NCBI RefSeq assembly: GCF_010729665.1 | Contig: NZ_AP022610.1 | Span: forward strand, 4,278,001 to 4,342,000 | Reading direction: 5' to 3' | DNA: 64,000 nt | Origin: Mycolicibacterium madagascariense | GTDB lineage: Bacteria; Actinomycetota; Actinomycetes; Mycobacteriales; Mycobacteriaceae | Shown here: positions 15,553-24,157 of the stretch, one piece after another | Layout of the letters: every line of letters starts with the position of its first letter | Position numbering within the stretch: the stretch's first letter is position 1 | Translations under genes and position numbers: made by a program | Notes under the pieces: generated by a model | What the model was told of the DNA's origin: nothing | Seen by the model: the letters and a program-made list of their open reading frames with translations, nothing else | Database searches by the model: none

Positions 15553-16818
15553 TCAGCGCGCGCGGCGCGGGTGGAACACCCAGCCGCGCAGCAGGACGAA
15601 GCGGGCGGCGGTGGCGAAGAGGTTCGCCAGCACCAGCACCGACAGTTCGAGCAACCGGTGCGGCTGGTGGTCGAAGGCGTGCAGGCAGGCCAGCGAGCCA
15701 CTGGTGATCGCCAGCGCGACGCAGAAGACGATCAGGCCCTCGACGTGATGGCGACCCGCCTTGGCGATGCCGACCACACCGAACGTGAAGCGCCGGTTGG
15801 CCGCCGTGTTGGCGATCGCGGTGGTCAGCAGGGCCACCAGGTTCGCGGCCTGAGCGCCGATCACGTGGTGCAGCAGCAGGAACAGCACCAGGTACGCAAT
15901 GGTCGAGGCGATGCCGACGGCGGCGAAGCGCACGGCCTGGCGCAGCAGCAGCGCGTTCGGCGTGACCGAGGGCGTGGAGGGCGCCAGCTGCGCCGCGATG
16001 GTGTGGACGGGAATGGAGCCGTTGGCGAAACCGCGCAGCAGCCGTCCGACGCCCTTGAGGTCGGCGGTCGCGGTGGCCACGATGTCGACGCGGCTGTCGG
16101 GGTCGTCGACCCAGTCGACGGGAACCTCGTGGATGCGCAGCCCACTGCGCTCGGCCAGCACCAGCAGCTCGGTGTCGAAGAACCACCCGGTGTCGGACAC
16201 GTGCGGCAGCAGCCGGTGGGCGACGTCGGCGCGGATGGCCTTGAACCCGCACTGAGCATCGGAGAACCGGGCCGCGAGCGTCGACTTCAGGATCAGGTTG
16301 TAGCAGCGCGAGATGAATTCACGCTTGGGCCCGCGCACGACGCGCGAATCCCGGCTCAGCCGGGTCCCGATCGACAGGTCGGAGTGACCCGAGATCAGCG
16401 GCGCGACGAGCGGCGCGAGCGCGGCCAGGTCAGTGGACAGGTCGACGTCCATGTAGGCCAGCACCATGGCGTCGGACTCCGACCACACGTGGTGCAGCGC
16501 GCGCCCGCGACCCTTCTGCTCGAGCCGTACCGTGCGGACGCCATCGAGTTCGTCGGCGAGCCTCGCGGCGATCACGGGGGTGTCGTCCACGCTGGCGTTG
16601 TCGGCGATCGTGATCCGCACCGGGTAGGGGAAGTTGTCGGCGAGATAACCGTGCAGCCGGTGCACCGATTCGGCGAGCGCGACCTGCTCGTTGTACACCG
16701 GGATCACCACGTCGAGGACGGGGACTCCGCGCTTCTGCGCCTCCACCGCGGCGTTGGGCCGCGATCCGAAGGACAGCTCCTCGGGAGCTCCGACCGTCGC
16801 ATCCTGAATGTCCGTCAT
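15553..16818 (-). CDS. GT2 glycosyltransferase fused to a GtrA-like membrane domain
   Basis: This 421-aa protein has an N-terminal GT-A domain (about 35-270) with VLDVVIPVYNEQVALAES, ITIADNASVDDTP and the DxD-type AYMDVDLSTDL, plus FSDAQCGFKAIR. This pattern is that of polyprenyl-phosphate-sugar synthases. The C-terminal about 130 residues (AVRFAAVGIASTIAYLVLFL onward) form a four-helix GtrA domain that probably flips or anchors the lipid-linked sugar. The inference is that it makes the polyprenyl-phosphate sugar used by the two flanking GT39-type proteins. ATG 16818 (MTDIQDATV) was chosen over upstream in-frame codons. Confidence 0.9.
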   Translation of the reverse strand: MTDIQDATVGAPEELSFGSRPNAAVEAQKRGVPVLDVVIPVYNEQVALAESVHRLHGYLADNFPYPVRITIADNASVDDTPVIAARLADELDGVRTVRLEQKGRGRALHHVWSESDAMVLAYMDVDLSTDLAALAPLVAPLISGHSDLSIGTRLSRDSRVVRGPKREFISRCYNLILKSTLAARFSDAQCGFKAIRADVAHRLLPHVSDTGWFFDTELLVLAERSGLRIHEVPVDWVDDPDSRVDIVATATADLKGVGRLLRGFANGSIPVHTIAAQLAPSTPSVTPNALLLRQAVRFAAVGIASTIAYLVLFLLLHHVIGAQAANLVALLTTAIANTAANRRFTFGVVGIAKAGRHHVEGLIVFCVALAITSGSLACLHAFDHQPHRLLELSVLVLANLFATAARFVLLRGWVFHPRRAR

Positions 16819-16862
16819 GTCTCCATCATCGCTTCGTTGGTTGTGGTGGCCACCAGAGTTGA

Positions 16863-16879
16863 CTATGCGTCGGCTATGC
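16863..16879 (+). promoter_or_regulatory. 11-bp-spaced direct repeat upstream of the GT2 gene
   Basis: CTATGC at 16863-16868 recurs at 16874-16879, exactly 11 bp apart, in the short gap between the two glycosyltransferase genes. The same CTRTG-type half-site pair occurs at 18818-18834, 21258-21274 and (minus strand) 21284-21300. Spacing and half-site resemble the PhoP-type direct repeat (TCACAGC-N4-TCACAGC read on the other strand). Candidate binding site of the response regulator at 20454-21221. Confidence 0.45.
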
Positions 16880-18790
16880 ATGTGGCTGCTCCGTCAGGTC
16901 GTAGACGACGACGCCGTCGACCTTCGTCGGGGTGTAGTGGGCCTCGACCCAGGAGTCGATGTCCGCGGCGTCGCGGCTGCCTCCGTTGCCTCGTCCCGGC
17001 ATGCCGAACATCTCGTGCCCCTTGATGTAGTAGTGGATGGCGCCGTCGGCGACGTACCGCTGGAATTCAACGAGCGTCGGCGCCGGATCGGTACCGTTGA
17101 ACCCGCCGAGTGCGAGAACCGGCTGGTCACTGGCCAGCTGATAGCCGGCCGCGTTGCTCGACCCGATGACCGCGGCGGCCCAGCGGTAATGGCCGGCTCC
17201 GTCGGTCAGCATGGCCGTCAGGCCGGGACCCGCGTCGGGAATGTCGAGGAAACCACCGAAGCTGGCGCCGGGACCGCCACCGCCGGGGAAGGCGAAGGAG
17301 CCGTGCGACCGCGCCGGACCCACCGTCGGGATCGCGCCGGAGTGCGGGGTGGCCGCCGTCGCGACCGTGTATGCGGCCGGTGCGCCGAGGCAGGCCGCGA
17401 TGGCCAGCGCGGCCGCGGCCGTCGCGACCGGAGTCGGTAGCTTGCCGGCCACCAGCAGCAGCACCGCGGCGCCGACGCCCACCACGGCCAGCGTCGTGCC
17501 CAGCCACGGCAGCAAGTCGTCGCGCCGGGCCAGCAGCACGGCGGCCAGTATGACCGTGACGAGCACGGTGCCCGCCATCGCAACGGTGGCTCGCACGTCG
17601 AACCTGTTGCGCCACAACAGGACTGAACCAATGCCGATCGTGGCGCCGATCGCGGGGGCGAGCGCCACCGTGTAGTACTGGTGCAGGATTCCGTTGGCGT
17701 AGCTGAACACCACCGCGGTGACCAGGAGCCAACCGCCCCACAGGATCAGCCCGGCCCGCGCCGGATCGGTGCGCGGAGCCCGACGGGTGATGACCAGCCC
17801 GGCGGCGAGGCACACCACCGCGGCGGGCAGCAGCCACGCGACGTAGGTGCCCATCGAGCTGCCGAAGAGCCTGCCCCACCCGACGTCGAAGTTCATGTTG
17901 CCCAGCCCGCCGGTCTCGTCACCGGTCAGCCGGCCCAGCCCGTTGTACCCAAGGGCCAGTTCGATGATGCTGTCGTGCTGCGAACCGCCGATGTAGGGGC
18001 GCTTCGACGCGGGCCACAGCTCGACCAGCAGCAGGTACCACCCGCCGCTGACGAGCAGGGCGAGCAGCGCCCCGGCGAGCCGAAACAACCGCGCCCGCAA
18101 CGGTATTGCGGCGGCCACCAGGTAGGCGATGCCGAAGGCGGGCAGCACCAGGAAGGCCTGCAGCATCTTGGCGAGGAACCCGACGCCGACCGCGGCTCCC
18201 GCGCCGGCCAGCCACCAGCGGCCGCTGTCGCGCTCGCAGGCCCGTTGCACGCAGTAGGCACCGGCGACGAGGGCGAGCACCAGCAGGGCGTCGGGGTTGT
18301 TGAAGCGGAACATCAGTGCAGCCACGGGCGTCAGCGCGAAGACGACGCCGGCGAGCAGCGCTGCCGCGGGCCCGGCCGCACGGCGCACGGCGGCATACAG
18401 CAGCGCGACGGCCGCGACCCCCTCCAGCGCCTGCGGTGCCAGCACGCTCCACGAGTTCAGCCCGAACAGCCGCACCGACAGGTCCATCACCCACAGGGCG
18501 CCGGGGGTCTTGTCGACGGTGATCCCGTTGGCCGCGTCGCTCGAGCCGAACAGCATCGCCGTCCAGTTGCTCGCGCCCGCTTGCACTGCGGCGGAATAGA
18601 ATCCGTTCGCCCATCCGCTGGCGGCCAGGTTCCACAGGTACAGCACCGCGGTGGCGACGAGGAGTACGCCGACCGTCAGGCGCTCGATGCGCGTGACGGG
18701 CTGGCGGCGCTGCACGACGGGGTCGACCACGTCGTCGGCGGTGGGTGCGGGATGGGTGAGAACTGCAGTCACTCCGTCGAGTTTCGGCAC
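16874..18790 (-). CDS. polytopic GT39/ArnT-like glycosyltransferase, second copy
   Basis: This 638-aa paralogue of the protein at 13583-15523 has the same order of features: TVGVLLVATAVLYLWNLAASGWA (TM1), then NGITVDKTPGALWVMDL, FRFNNPDALLVLALVAGAY, SKRPYIGGSQ, and a soluble tail ending KVDGVVVYDLTEQPHA. Its Gly-rich loop is shorter (FPGGGGPGASFGGF). It probably uses the lipid-linked sugar made by the GT2-GtrA protein. The GTG start lies 5 bp after the histidine kinase stop, so it is in the two-component-system transcript or has its own promoter at 18818-18834. Confidence 0.87.
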   Translation of the reverse strand: MPKLDGVTAVLTHPAPTADDVVDPVVQRRQPVTRIERLTVGVLLVATAVLYLWNLAASGWANGFYSAAVQAGASNWTAMLFGSSDAANGITVDKTPGALWVMDLSVRLFGLNSWSVLAPQALEGVAAVALLYAAVRRAAGPAAALLAGVVFALTPVAALMFRFNNPDALLVLALVAGAYCVQRACERDSGRWWLAGAGAAVGVGFLAKMLQAFLVLPAFGIAYLVAAAIPLRARLFRLAGALLALLVSGGWYLLLVELWPASKRPYIGGSQHDSIIELALGYNGLGRLTGDETGGLGNMNFDVGWGRLFGSSMGTYVAWLLPAAVVCLAAGLVITRRAPRTDPARAGLILWGGWLLVTAVVFSYANGILHQYYTVALAPAIGATIGIGSVLLWRNRFDVRATVAMAGTVLVTVILAAVLLARRDDLLPWLGTTLAVVGVGAAVLLLVAGKLPTPVATAAAALAIAACLGAPAAYTVATAATPHSGAIPTVGPARSHGSFAFPGGGGPGASFGGFLDIPDAGPGLTAMLTDGAGHYRWAAAVIGSSNAAGYQLASDQPVLALGGFNGTDPAPTLVEFQRYVADGAIHYYIKGHEMFGMPGRGNGGSRDAADIDSWVEAHYTPTKVDGVVVYDLTEQPHA

Positions 18791-18795
18791 GTCCG

Positions 18796-20457
18796 CTAGG
18801 CGGCTGGTGAGTGGTCGCTATGGGCTGACTGTGAATAACCCGGGAGGCGCACCTCGAATTCGGTGCGGCCGGGCTCGCTGCGCACGGCGATCGTCCCGTC
18901 GTGCGCCTTGACGACGGCGGCGACGATCGACAGACCGAGCCCGGTGCTCCCGCTCGGGCTCGACGCCGCGGTGGGCGCCGCCCCGCGGCGCGCCCGCGAC
19001 TGGTCGCCGCGGGCGAATCGCTCGAAGACCTCGGGCAGCAGATCGGCCGGGATGCCGGGGCCGTCGTCGGCCACCGTCAGCACGGCGGTGTCACCGTCCT
19101 GGGCCAGCGACGTCGTCACCGACGTGCCCGCGGGCGTGTGAATCCTGGCGTTGGCCAACAGGTTCACCAACACCTGCTGCAACCGGGCCTCGTCGCCGAG
19201 GACCGTGACCGGCTCCTCGGGAAGGTCGAGCGCCCAGTCGTGGTCGAGCCCGGCGACGTGCGCGTCGCTGACCGCATCGACGACGAGCATTGACACGTCG
19301 ACGGGCTCTTGCACCAGCGGCCGGCCCGCGTCCAACCGGGCGAGCAGCAGCATGTCCTCGACGAGGTGCGTCATGCGCACGGTCTCGGACTCGACGCGGC
19401 TCATGGCGTGGGCGACGTCGTCGGGCAGCTCGCCCCGTTTGCGTTGTGCCAGTTCGGTATAGCCGCGGATGGCGGCCAGCGGCGTGCGCAGCTCGTGGCT
19501 GGCGTCGGCGACGAACTGCCGCACGCGCGTCTCGCTCGCGTGCCGCGCGGACAGCGCGTACGCGACCCGGTCCAGCATGCGGTTGAGCGCCGTGCCGAGC
19601 CGGCCGATCTCGGTGTGCGCGGCTTCGGGATCCACTGCGACGATCCGGCTCGGCAGGTGCACCTCGCCCTTGTCGAGTTCCAGGCCGGCGACGCTGCTCG
19701 CCGCGGCGGTCACCCGCGACAGCGGCGCCAGCTGGCGCCGGATGACCAGGACGCCCGCGATGCCCGCGGCCAGGAGCGCGATGACGGCCAGGACGCAGAA
19801 CATCCCGAGCACCCACAGGAGCGTGTCGTCGACCACCGCGGTCGGCAGGCCCGTGACGATCTTCTGGTCGCCGTGGCGCGCGTGCAGGGCGATGACCCGG
19901 TAGGTGCCGAGTCCGGCGAGGTCGACGGTCTGCGGGGTCCGCGTGGGAGGCACCCGCGCCAGGGCAGCAGCGGCGTCGCGGCTGATCTCCGCGCGCCCGC
20001 CGTCGGAGGTGATCACGCCCGCGTCGATCGCGCCGGACGGTGAGACGACGGCGCCGACGGTCCTCGTCGCTTGCCCCGGCGCATTCAGGAAACCCGGTCC
20101 CGGCCCGTACTCGGGGTCGAGGATGCGGCCGCGCTGCCGGGACGGGAAGTTGGGGTCGGGGTCGTGGCCCGGCGGTCCCTCCTGGGGGCGTCGGTCCACC
20201 AGGCCGGGGAACAGCACGCTGGGTGGGGGCAGGTCGAAGATCGCGGTCGACCGCTTGCCCGCCTCGACCAGCTGCTGGTCGAGCTGGCGCATGAGGAACC
20301 GCTGCAGCGCGAACTCCGTGGCGACGCCGATGCTGGCGCACACCACCGCGAGCAGCACGACCTGCGTGACGAGCAGCCTCGCCCGCAGCGACCACGTCCT
20401 CGGCGCCAGGATCCGGGAGTGCGACCCGGACGCCGCGTCGCGGACCGCCCCGCTCAT
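18796..20457 (-). CDS. sensor histidine kinase (OmpR-type two-component system)
   Basis: This 553-aa membrane kinase has TM1 in LLVTQVVLLAVVCASIGVA (about 28-46), an extracytoplasmic sensor region rich in Pro and Arg (about 60-200), and TM2 in VLGMFCVLAVIALLAAGIAG. A HAMP region follows, then the phosphoacceptor box FVADASHELRTPLAAIRGY, the N box VLVNLLANARIHTPAG, VADDGPGIP and the G2 box GSTGLGLSIVAAV. The start ATG overlaps the response-regulator stop by 4 bp. TcrY/TrcS-like by layout; no symbol assigned. The signal is unknown; co-location suggests control of the glycosyltransferases and small exported proteins. Confidence 0.92.
   Translation of the reverse strand: MSGAVRDAASGSHSRILAPRTWSLRARLLVTQVVLLAVVCASIGVATEFALQRFLMRQLDQQLVEAGKRSTAIFDLPPPSVLFPGLVDRRPQEGPPGHDPDPNFPSRQRGRILDPEYGPGPGFLNAPGQATRTVGAVVSPSGAIDAGVITSDGGRAEISRDAAAALARVPPTRTPQTVDLAGLGTYRVIALHARHGDQKIVTGLPTAVVDDTLLWVLGMFCVLAVIALLAAGIAGVLVIRRQLAPLSRVTAAASSVAGLELDKGEVHLPSRIVAVDPEAAHTEIGRLGTALNRMLDRVAYALSARHASETRVRQFVADASHELRTPLAAIRGYTELAQRKRGELPDDVAHAMSRVESETVRMTHLVEDMLLLARLDAGRPLVQEPVDVSMLVVDAVSDAHVAGLDHDWALDLPEEPVTVLGDEARLQQVLVNLLANARIHTPAGTSVTTSLAQDGDTAVLTVADDGPGIPADLLPEVFERFARGDQSRARRGAAPTAASSPSGSTGLGLSIVAAVVKAHDGTIAVRSEPGRTEFEVRLPGYSQSAHSDHSPAA
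18818..18834 (+). promoter_or_regulatory. 11-bp-spaced direct repeat at the 3' end of the kinase gene
   Basis: CTATGG (18818-18823) and CTGTGA (18829-18834) start 11 bp apart, inside the last codons of the histidine kinase gene and about 30 bp upstream of the second GT39 start. It shares GACTGTGAA with the site upstream of the response regulator (21258). Its position suits control of the glycosyltransferase genes, but it also has to encode the kinase C-terminus, which limits confidence. Confidence 0.4.
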
Positions 20458-21221
20458 CGCGGTGGCTTGAGCACGTATCCGGCGCCGCGCAACGTATGGA
20501 TCATCGGTTCCCGACCGCTGTCGATCTTCTTGCGCAGGTACGACACGTACAGCTCGACGATGTTGGACCGGCCCCCGAAGTCGTAGCTCCACACGCGGTC
20601 GAGGATCTGCGCCTTGCTCAACACCCGCTTGGCGTTGCGCATCATGAACCGCAGCAGCTCGAATTCGGTCGCCGTCAGCGTGATGGGCTCCCCCGCCCGC
20701 GTCACCTCGTGGCTGTCCTCGTCGAGCACGAGGTCGCCGACGACGATCTGAGCGCCTCCGGTCTCGTCGGCCACGCCGGTGCGCCGCAGCAGCGCGCGCA
20801 GTCGCAGCACGACCTCCTCGAGGCTGAAGGGCTTGGTGACGTAGTCGTCGCCACCGGCCGTCAGCCCGGCGATGCGGTCTTCGACGGAGTCCTTCGCCGT
20901 CAGCAGCAGCAGTGGGAGACCGGGAATCTGGGCGCGCAGCTCGTGCAGCACGTCCAACCCGCTCATGTCCGGCAGCATGACGTCAAGCACGACGACGTCG
21001 GGCGGGTTCTCCTTGGCCAGCGCAATGGCCGTCTCGCCGTCACCGGCGGTCGCGATGTCCCAGCCCTCGTACCGCAGCGCCATCGACACCAGTTCGGCCA
21101 GCACCGGCTCGTCGTCCACGACCAGCACGTTGATCGGTTTGCCGTCCGAGCGGCGCATGACGAGGCGCGCGGGATCGGCGTGTTCGCGGTCGGAACCATT
21201 GGCGGTGGTCATCGCTACCAT
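20454..21221 (-). CDS. OmpR/PhoP-family response regulator
   Basis: This 255-aa regulator has a receiver domain with acidic pocket VVDDEP, phosphoacceptor Asp in VVLDVMLPDMSG, the Thr/Ser switch LLLTAKDS and the Lys in DYVTKPFSLEEV. A winged-helix output domain follows, with LTATEFELLRFM, DRVWSYDFGGRSNIVELYVSYL and IHTLRGAGYVLK. The recognition-helix segment is close to PhoP, TcrX and TrcR, which bind direct repeats with 11-bp spacing. ATG 21221 is used; ATG 21212 is equally likely. Direct repeats of that spacing lie upstream of its own gene, suggesting autoregulation. Confidence 0.93.
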   Translation of the reverse strand: MVAMTTANGSDREHADPARLVMRRSDGKPINVLVVDDEPVLAELVSMALRYEGWDIATAGDGETAIALAKENPPDVVVLDVMLPDMSGLDVLHELRAQIPGLPLLLLTAKDSVEDRIAGLTAGGDDYVTKPFSLEEVVLRLRALLRRTGVADETGGAQIVVGDLVLDEDSHEVTRAGEPITLTATEFELLRFMMRNAKRVLSKAQILDRVWSYDFGGRSNIVELYVSYLRKKIDSGREPMIHTLRGAGYVLKPPR

Positions 21222-21257
21222 TGTCGACCGTTGCCATGGGCATTGCCTGTGCCGAAT

Positions 21258-21300
21258 CTATGCGACGACTGTGAACTTCGATGCCATAGCCAACTCACAG
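21258..21300. promoter_or_regulatory. two divergent 11-bp-spaced direct-repeat sites between the regulator and a secreted protein
   Basis: On the plus strand CTATGC (21258-21263) and CTGTGA (21269-21274) start 11 bp apart. On the minus strand CTGTGA (21300-21295) and CTATGG (21289-21284) also start 11 bp apart. Both lie in the 112-bp gap between the response regulator and the divergent secreted-protein gene. This is the densest cluster of the motif and the best candidate for autoregulation. Confidence 0.5.
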
Positions 21301-21333
21301 CGGGCCCTCACGTTCACCGTGCACACTCGAGCC

Positions 21334-21789
21334 ATGCAGACCTGGGACATGCGCAAGACGATCGGCGCCATCGTGGTGGCCGCCGCCGTCGCCGGGGTGG
21401 GTGGTGCCGCCATCGCCGCGGCCACCGACGCGGGACCGCACGGCATGCCCGGCGGGATGCACGGCCCGCCCGGCGGGTTCGGCGGACCCCCGCCGGCACG
21501 CCACGCCGACGCCCAGCCCGACGCGCTGCACGGCCAGTACGTGGTGTCCGACGGGCATGGCGGCTACTCGACCGTGATCTCCCAGATCGGGCAGATCACC
21601 GCCATCTCGCCGACCGGCGTGACCGCGCGCAGCCAGGACGGCTTCGTGCAGAGCTACGTCATCCACGAGGCCGGCGGCGACTCCGCCCCGCCCTTCGCCG
21701 TCAACCAGCAAGTGGTCATCGACGCCACCCTCGAGGGTCAGACCGCCACCGTGACGTCGATCCATCCGCCGCTGACGCCGGGGCACTGA
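21334..21789 (+). CDS. small secreted protein next to the two-component system
   Basis: This 151-aa protein has a signal-peptide-like N-terminus (MRKTIGAIVVAAAVAGVGGAAIAAATDA; an internal Met at residue 6 is an alternative start) and a Gly/Pro/Met/His-rich segment GMPGGMHGPPGGFGGPPPAR. A folded part follows, containing VVSDGHGGYSTVISQIGQ and VTARSQDGFVQSYVI, predicted beta strands. No enzyme motif is seen. It is divergent from the response regulator and shares its putative operator, so it may be a target or periplasmic accessory of the system. The Met/His-rich stretch could bind metal, but that is speculation. Confidence 0.7.
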   Translation: MQTWDMRKTIGAIVVAAAVAGVGGAAIAAATDAGPHGMPGGMHGPPGGFGGPPPARHADAQPDALHGQYVVSDGHGGYSTVISQIGQITAISPTGVTARSQDGFVQSYVIHEAGGDSAPPFAVNQQVVIDATLEGQTATVTSIHPPLTPGH

Positions 21790-22053
21790 CTAGCCCGGCA
21801 AACCCTCTTCCTCCGGGGGCAGCGGGGCGGGTCCGGTGATCTCCGGGGCGGCCGACGACGTGGTCGGCTCGCTGGGCGCCGTGGTTTCCACCGTGGTCGC
21901 ACCCGTCGTGGCCTCCTCGGTGACGGTGACGGGGCCGGGCGGCGCCGGTTCGGGCGCGGCCCAACTCGTGCTCGCGACGCCGATCCCGCCCATGGCGACG
22001 AGCGCGCCGCCGCCCACTGCCGCGGCCAGTGTGCGCACCGTTCTGCGTGTCAT
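21790..22053 (-). CDS. small secreted Thr/Pro-rich protein
   Basis: This 87-aa product has a clear Sec signal (TRRTVRTLAAAVGGGALVAM, then a likely cleavage after SWA) and a mature part made almost entirely of Ala, Pro, Thr, Glu and Ser. That composition fits a cell-wall-associated, possibly mannosylated, unstructured protein. GAGGGGG eight bases before the ATG is a good ribosome-binding site. Its stop abuts the stop of the convergent gene. No known family. Confidence 0.65.
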   Translation of the reverse strand: MTRRTVRTLAAAVGGGALVAMGGIGVASTSWAAPEPAPPGPVTVTEEATTGATTVETTAPSEPTTSSAAPEITGPAPLPPEEEGLPG

Positions 22054-22250
22054 CGTTGGATCCCCCTCGTTCGATTCGCCCGGATGTAGCTGTGAGGTTG
22101 CTTGTAGCCACGGCGGCGCTCCATCAAACGTTGAGCTTCTTCCCAGGGTTCTTCGAGCCTGCCGGCGAGGACGTTCGCCCGCCGCCCGTTTCGCGACGTT
22201 GCGCGGTTCATCTCCTACCCTGTGCAAGTGCGGAACTTGGCGGGAGCGGC

Positions 22251-23228
22251 GTGACGCGTTTCTTGGCCCGTCGGGCACTCAACTACCTCGTGCTGCTCGT
22301 CCTGGCGTCGTTCCTCACGTTTGCGCTGGCGTCCCTGACGTTCAAACCGCTCGACAGCCTCGAGGGCCGCAACCCCCGTCCACCGCAGTCCGTGATCGAC
22401 GCCAAGGCAGCCGAACTGAACCTCGACGAGCCGATCCTGCTCCGCTACGGCCACTGGGTGGCACACGCCGTACACGGTGACTTCGGCACCACCGTGGCGG
22501 GCCAACCGGTGTCCGACGAACTGTGGCGGCGCATCGGCATCAGTCTGCGGCTCGTCGTGATCGGGTCGGTGTTCGGCACGTTCGTCGGCGTCGTGGTGGG
22601 GGCGTGGGGCGCCGTGCGCCAGTACCGCCTGTCCGACCGGATCGTGACGGTGCTGTCGCTGCTGGTGATCAGTACGCCGACGATCGTGGTCGCCAATCTG
22701 CTGATCCTGGGCGCGCTTCCGATCAATACGGCGTTGGGGTTCAATCTGTTCGAGTACACCGGGGAGACGTCCTCGACGCCCGTGGGCGACGGCTGGGCCC
22801 AATTCGTCGACCACCTCCAGCATCTCGTCCTGCCGACGGCCACCCTGGCCCTGTTGTCGATCGCCGGGTTCAGCCGCTATCAGCGCAACGCGATGCTGGA
22901 CGTGTTGGGGCAGGACTTCATTCGGACCGCCCGGGCCAAGGGACTGACGCGGCGGCAGGCGCTGATCAAGCACGGACTGCGCACCGCGCTCATACCCATG
23001 GCGACGCTATTCGCCTATGGCGTCGGCGGATTGGTGACCGGGGCCATCTTCGTGGAGAAGATCTTCGGCTGGCACGGCATGGGCGAATGGGTGGTGCAGG
23101 GCATCGCGACGCAGGACACCAACATCGTCGCCGCGATCACCGTCTTCGTCGGGACGACGATCCTGCTCTCCGGGCTCCTCTCCGACGTCGTGTACGCCGC
23201 GCTCGACCCACGGGTGAGGGTCGCGTGA
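22251..23228 (+). CDS. oppB: oligopeptide ABC transporter permease OppB
   Basis: This 325-aa inner-membrane permease has about six TM helices, starting with [18 protein letters not shown], and the BPD_transp_1 EAA loop at [27 protein letters not shown] 22251 was chosen because [12 protein letters not shown] places TM1 normally. It is first of four genes joined by 4-bp GTGA overlaps: permease, permease, fused ATPase, binding protein. That order and the length match M. tuberculosis oppBCDA (Rv1283c-Rv1280c, from memory). Confidence 0.93.
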   Translation: MTRFLARRALNYLVLLVLASFLTFALASLTFKPLDSLEGRNPRPPQSVIDAKAAELNLDEPILLRYGHWVAHAVHGDFGTTVAGQPVSDELWRRIGISLRLVVIGSVFGTFVGVVVGAWGAVRQYRLSDRIVTVLSLLVISTPTIVVANLLILGALPINTALGFNLFEYTGETSSTPVGDGWAQFVDHLQHLVLPTATLALLSIAGFSRYQRNAMLDVLGQDFIRTARAKGLTRRQALIKHGLRTALIPMATLFAYGVGGLVTGAIFVEKIFGWHGMGEWVVQGIATQDTNIVAAITVFVGTTILLSGLLSDVVYAALDPRVRVA

Positions 23229-24157
23229 GCACCGACCCAGCGACGACCCAGACGTCCTCGACCGCCCAATCGGGCGTCGCGCCAACCACGTTCGCGTCGC
23301 GCCGCACGCTGACCGTGCGCCGATTCCTGCGCAACCGGCTGGCGGTGGCGGCGCTGGCGGTGCTGGCCCTGATGTTCGTCGCCTGCTGGGCGCTGCCGGG
23401 GCTGCTGCCGTGGAAGTACACCGACCTGGACTTCCTGTCGCTGCAGCAGCCGCCGAGTGCGAGCCACCCGTTCGGCACCAACGCCCTCGGCCAGGACCTC
23501 CTCGCGCAGACCCTGCGGGGCATGCAGAAGTCGCTGCTGATCGGCGTGGGCGTCGCGTTCCTGTCCACGATCGTGGCCGCGACCGTCGGCGCCGTGGCCG
23601 GGTACTTCGGGGGCGCGCGCGACCGCGTCGCCATGTGGCTGGTCGACCTGCTGCTCGTCGTGCCCAGCTTCATCCTCATCGCGATCGTCACGCCCCGTCT
23701 CGGTCCGAACGGGCGGGTGCTGTGGCTGATCCTGCTCCTGGCGGCCTTCAGCTGGATGATCAGCGCGCGCGTCGTGCGGGGCCTCACCATGAGCCTGCGC
23801 GAACGCGAGTTCGTCACGGCCGCACGGTACATGGGGGTGTCCAACCGGCGGATCATCGTGCGTCACGTGCTGCCGAACGTGGCGTCGTTCCTCATCATCG
23901 ACACCGCGCTGAACGTCGGCGCCGCGATCCTCGCCGAGACGGGCCTGTCGTTCCTCGGGTTCGGCATCCAGCCGCCGGACGTCTCGCTGGGCACGCTGAT
24001 CGCCGACGGCACCCCCTCGGTGACGACCTTCCCCTGGGTGTTCCTGTTCCCCGCCGTCGTGGTGGTGCTGATCGTGGTGTGCGCCAACGTGATCGGCGAC
24101 GGGCTGCGAGATGCCATCGATCCCGCCGCGAAACCGCGACGAAGGCGCCGCAGGTGA
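23225..24157 (+). CDS. oppC: oligopeptide ABC transporter permease OppC
   Basis: This 310-aa permease has an N-terminal cytosolic tail followed by [20 protein letters not shown] (TM1), the loop [20 protein letters not shown] conserved in DppC/OppC proteins, and the EAA loop [20 protein letters not shown]. It ends in a basic tail KPRRRRRR. It overlaps oppB and oppD by 4 bp each, so the genes are translationally coupled. Forms the membrane channel with OppB. Confidence 0.93.
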   Translation: MSTDPATTQTSSTAQSGVAPTTFASRRTLTVRRFLRNRLAVAALAVLALMFVACWALPGLLPWKYTDLDFLSLQQPPSASHPFGTNALGQDLLAQTLRGMQKSLLIGVGVAFLSTIVAATVGAVAGYFGGARDRVAMWLVDLLLVVPSFILIAIVTPRLGPNGRVLWLILLLAAFSWMISARVVRGLTMSLREREFVTAARYMGVSNRRIIVRHVLPNVASFLIIDTALNVGAAILAETGLSFLGFGIQPPDVSLGTLIADGTPSVTTFPWVFLFPAVVVVLIVVCANVIGDGLRDAIDPAAKPRRRRRR

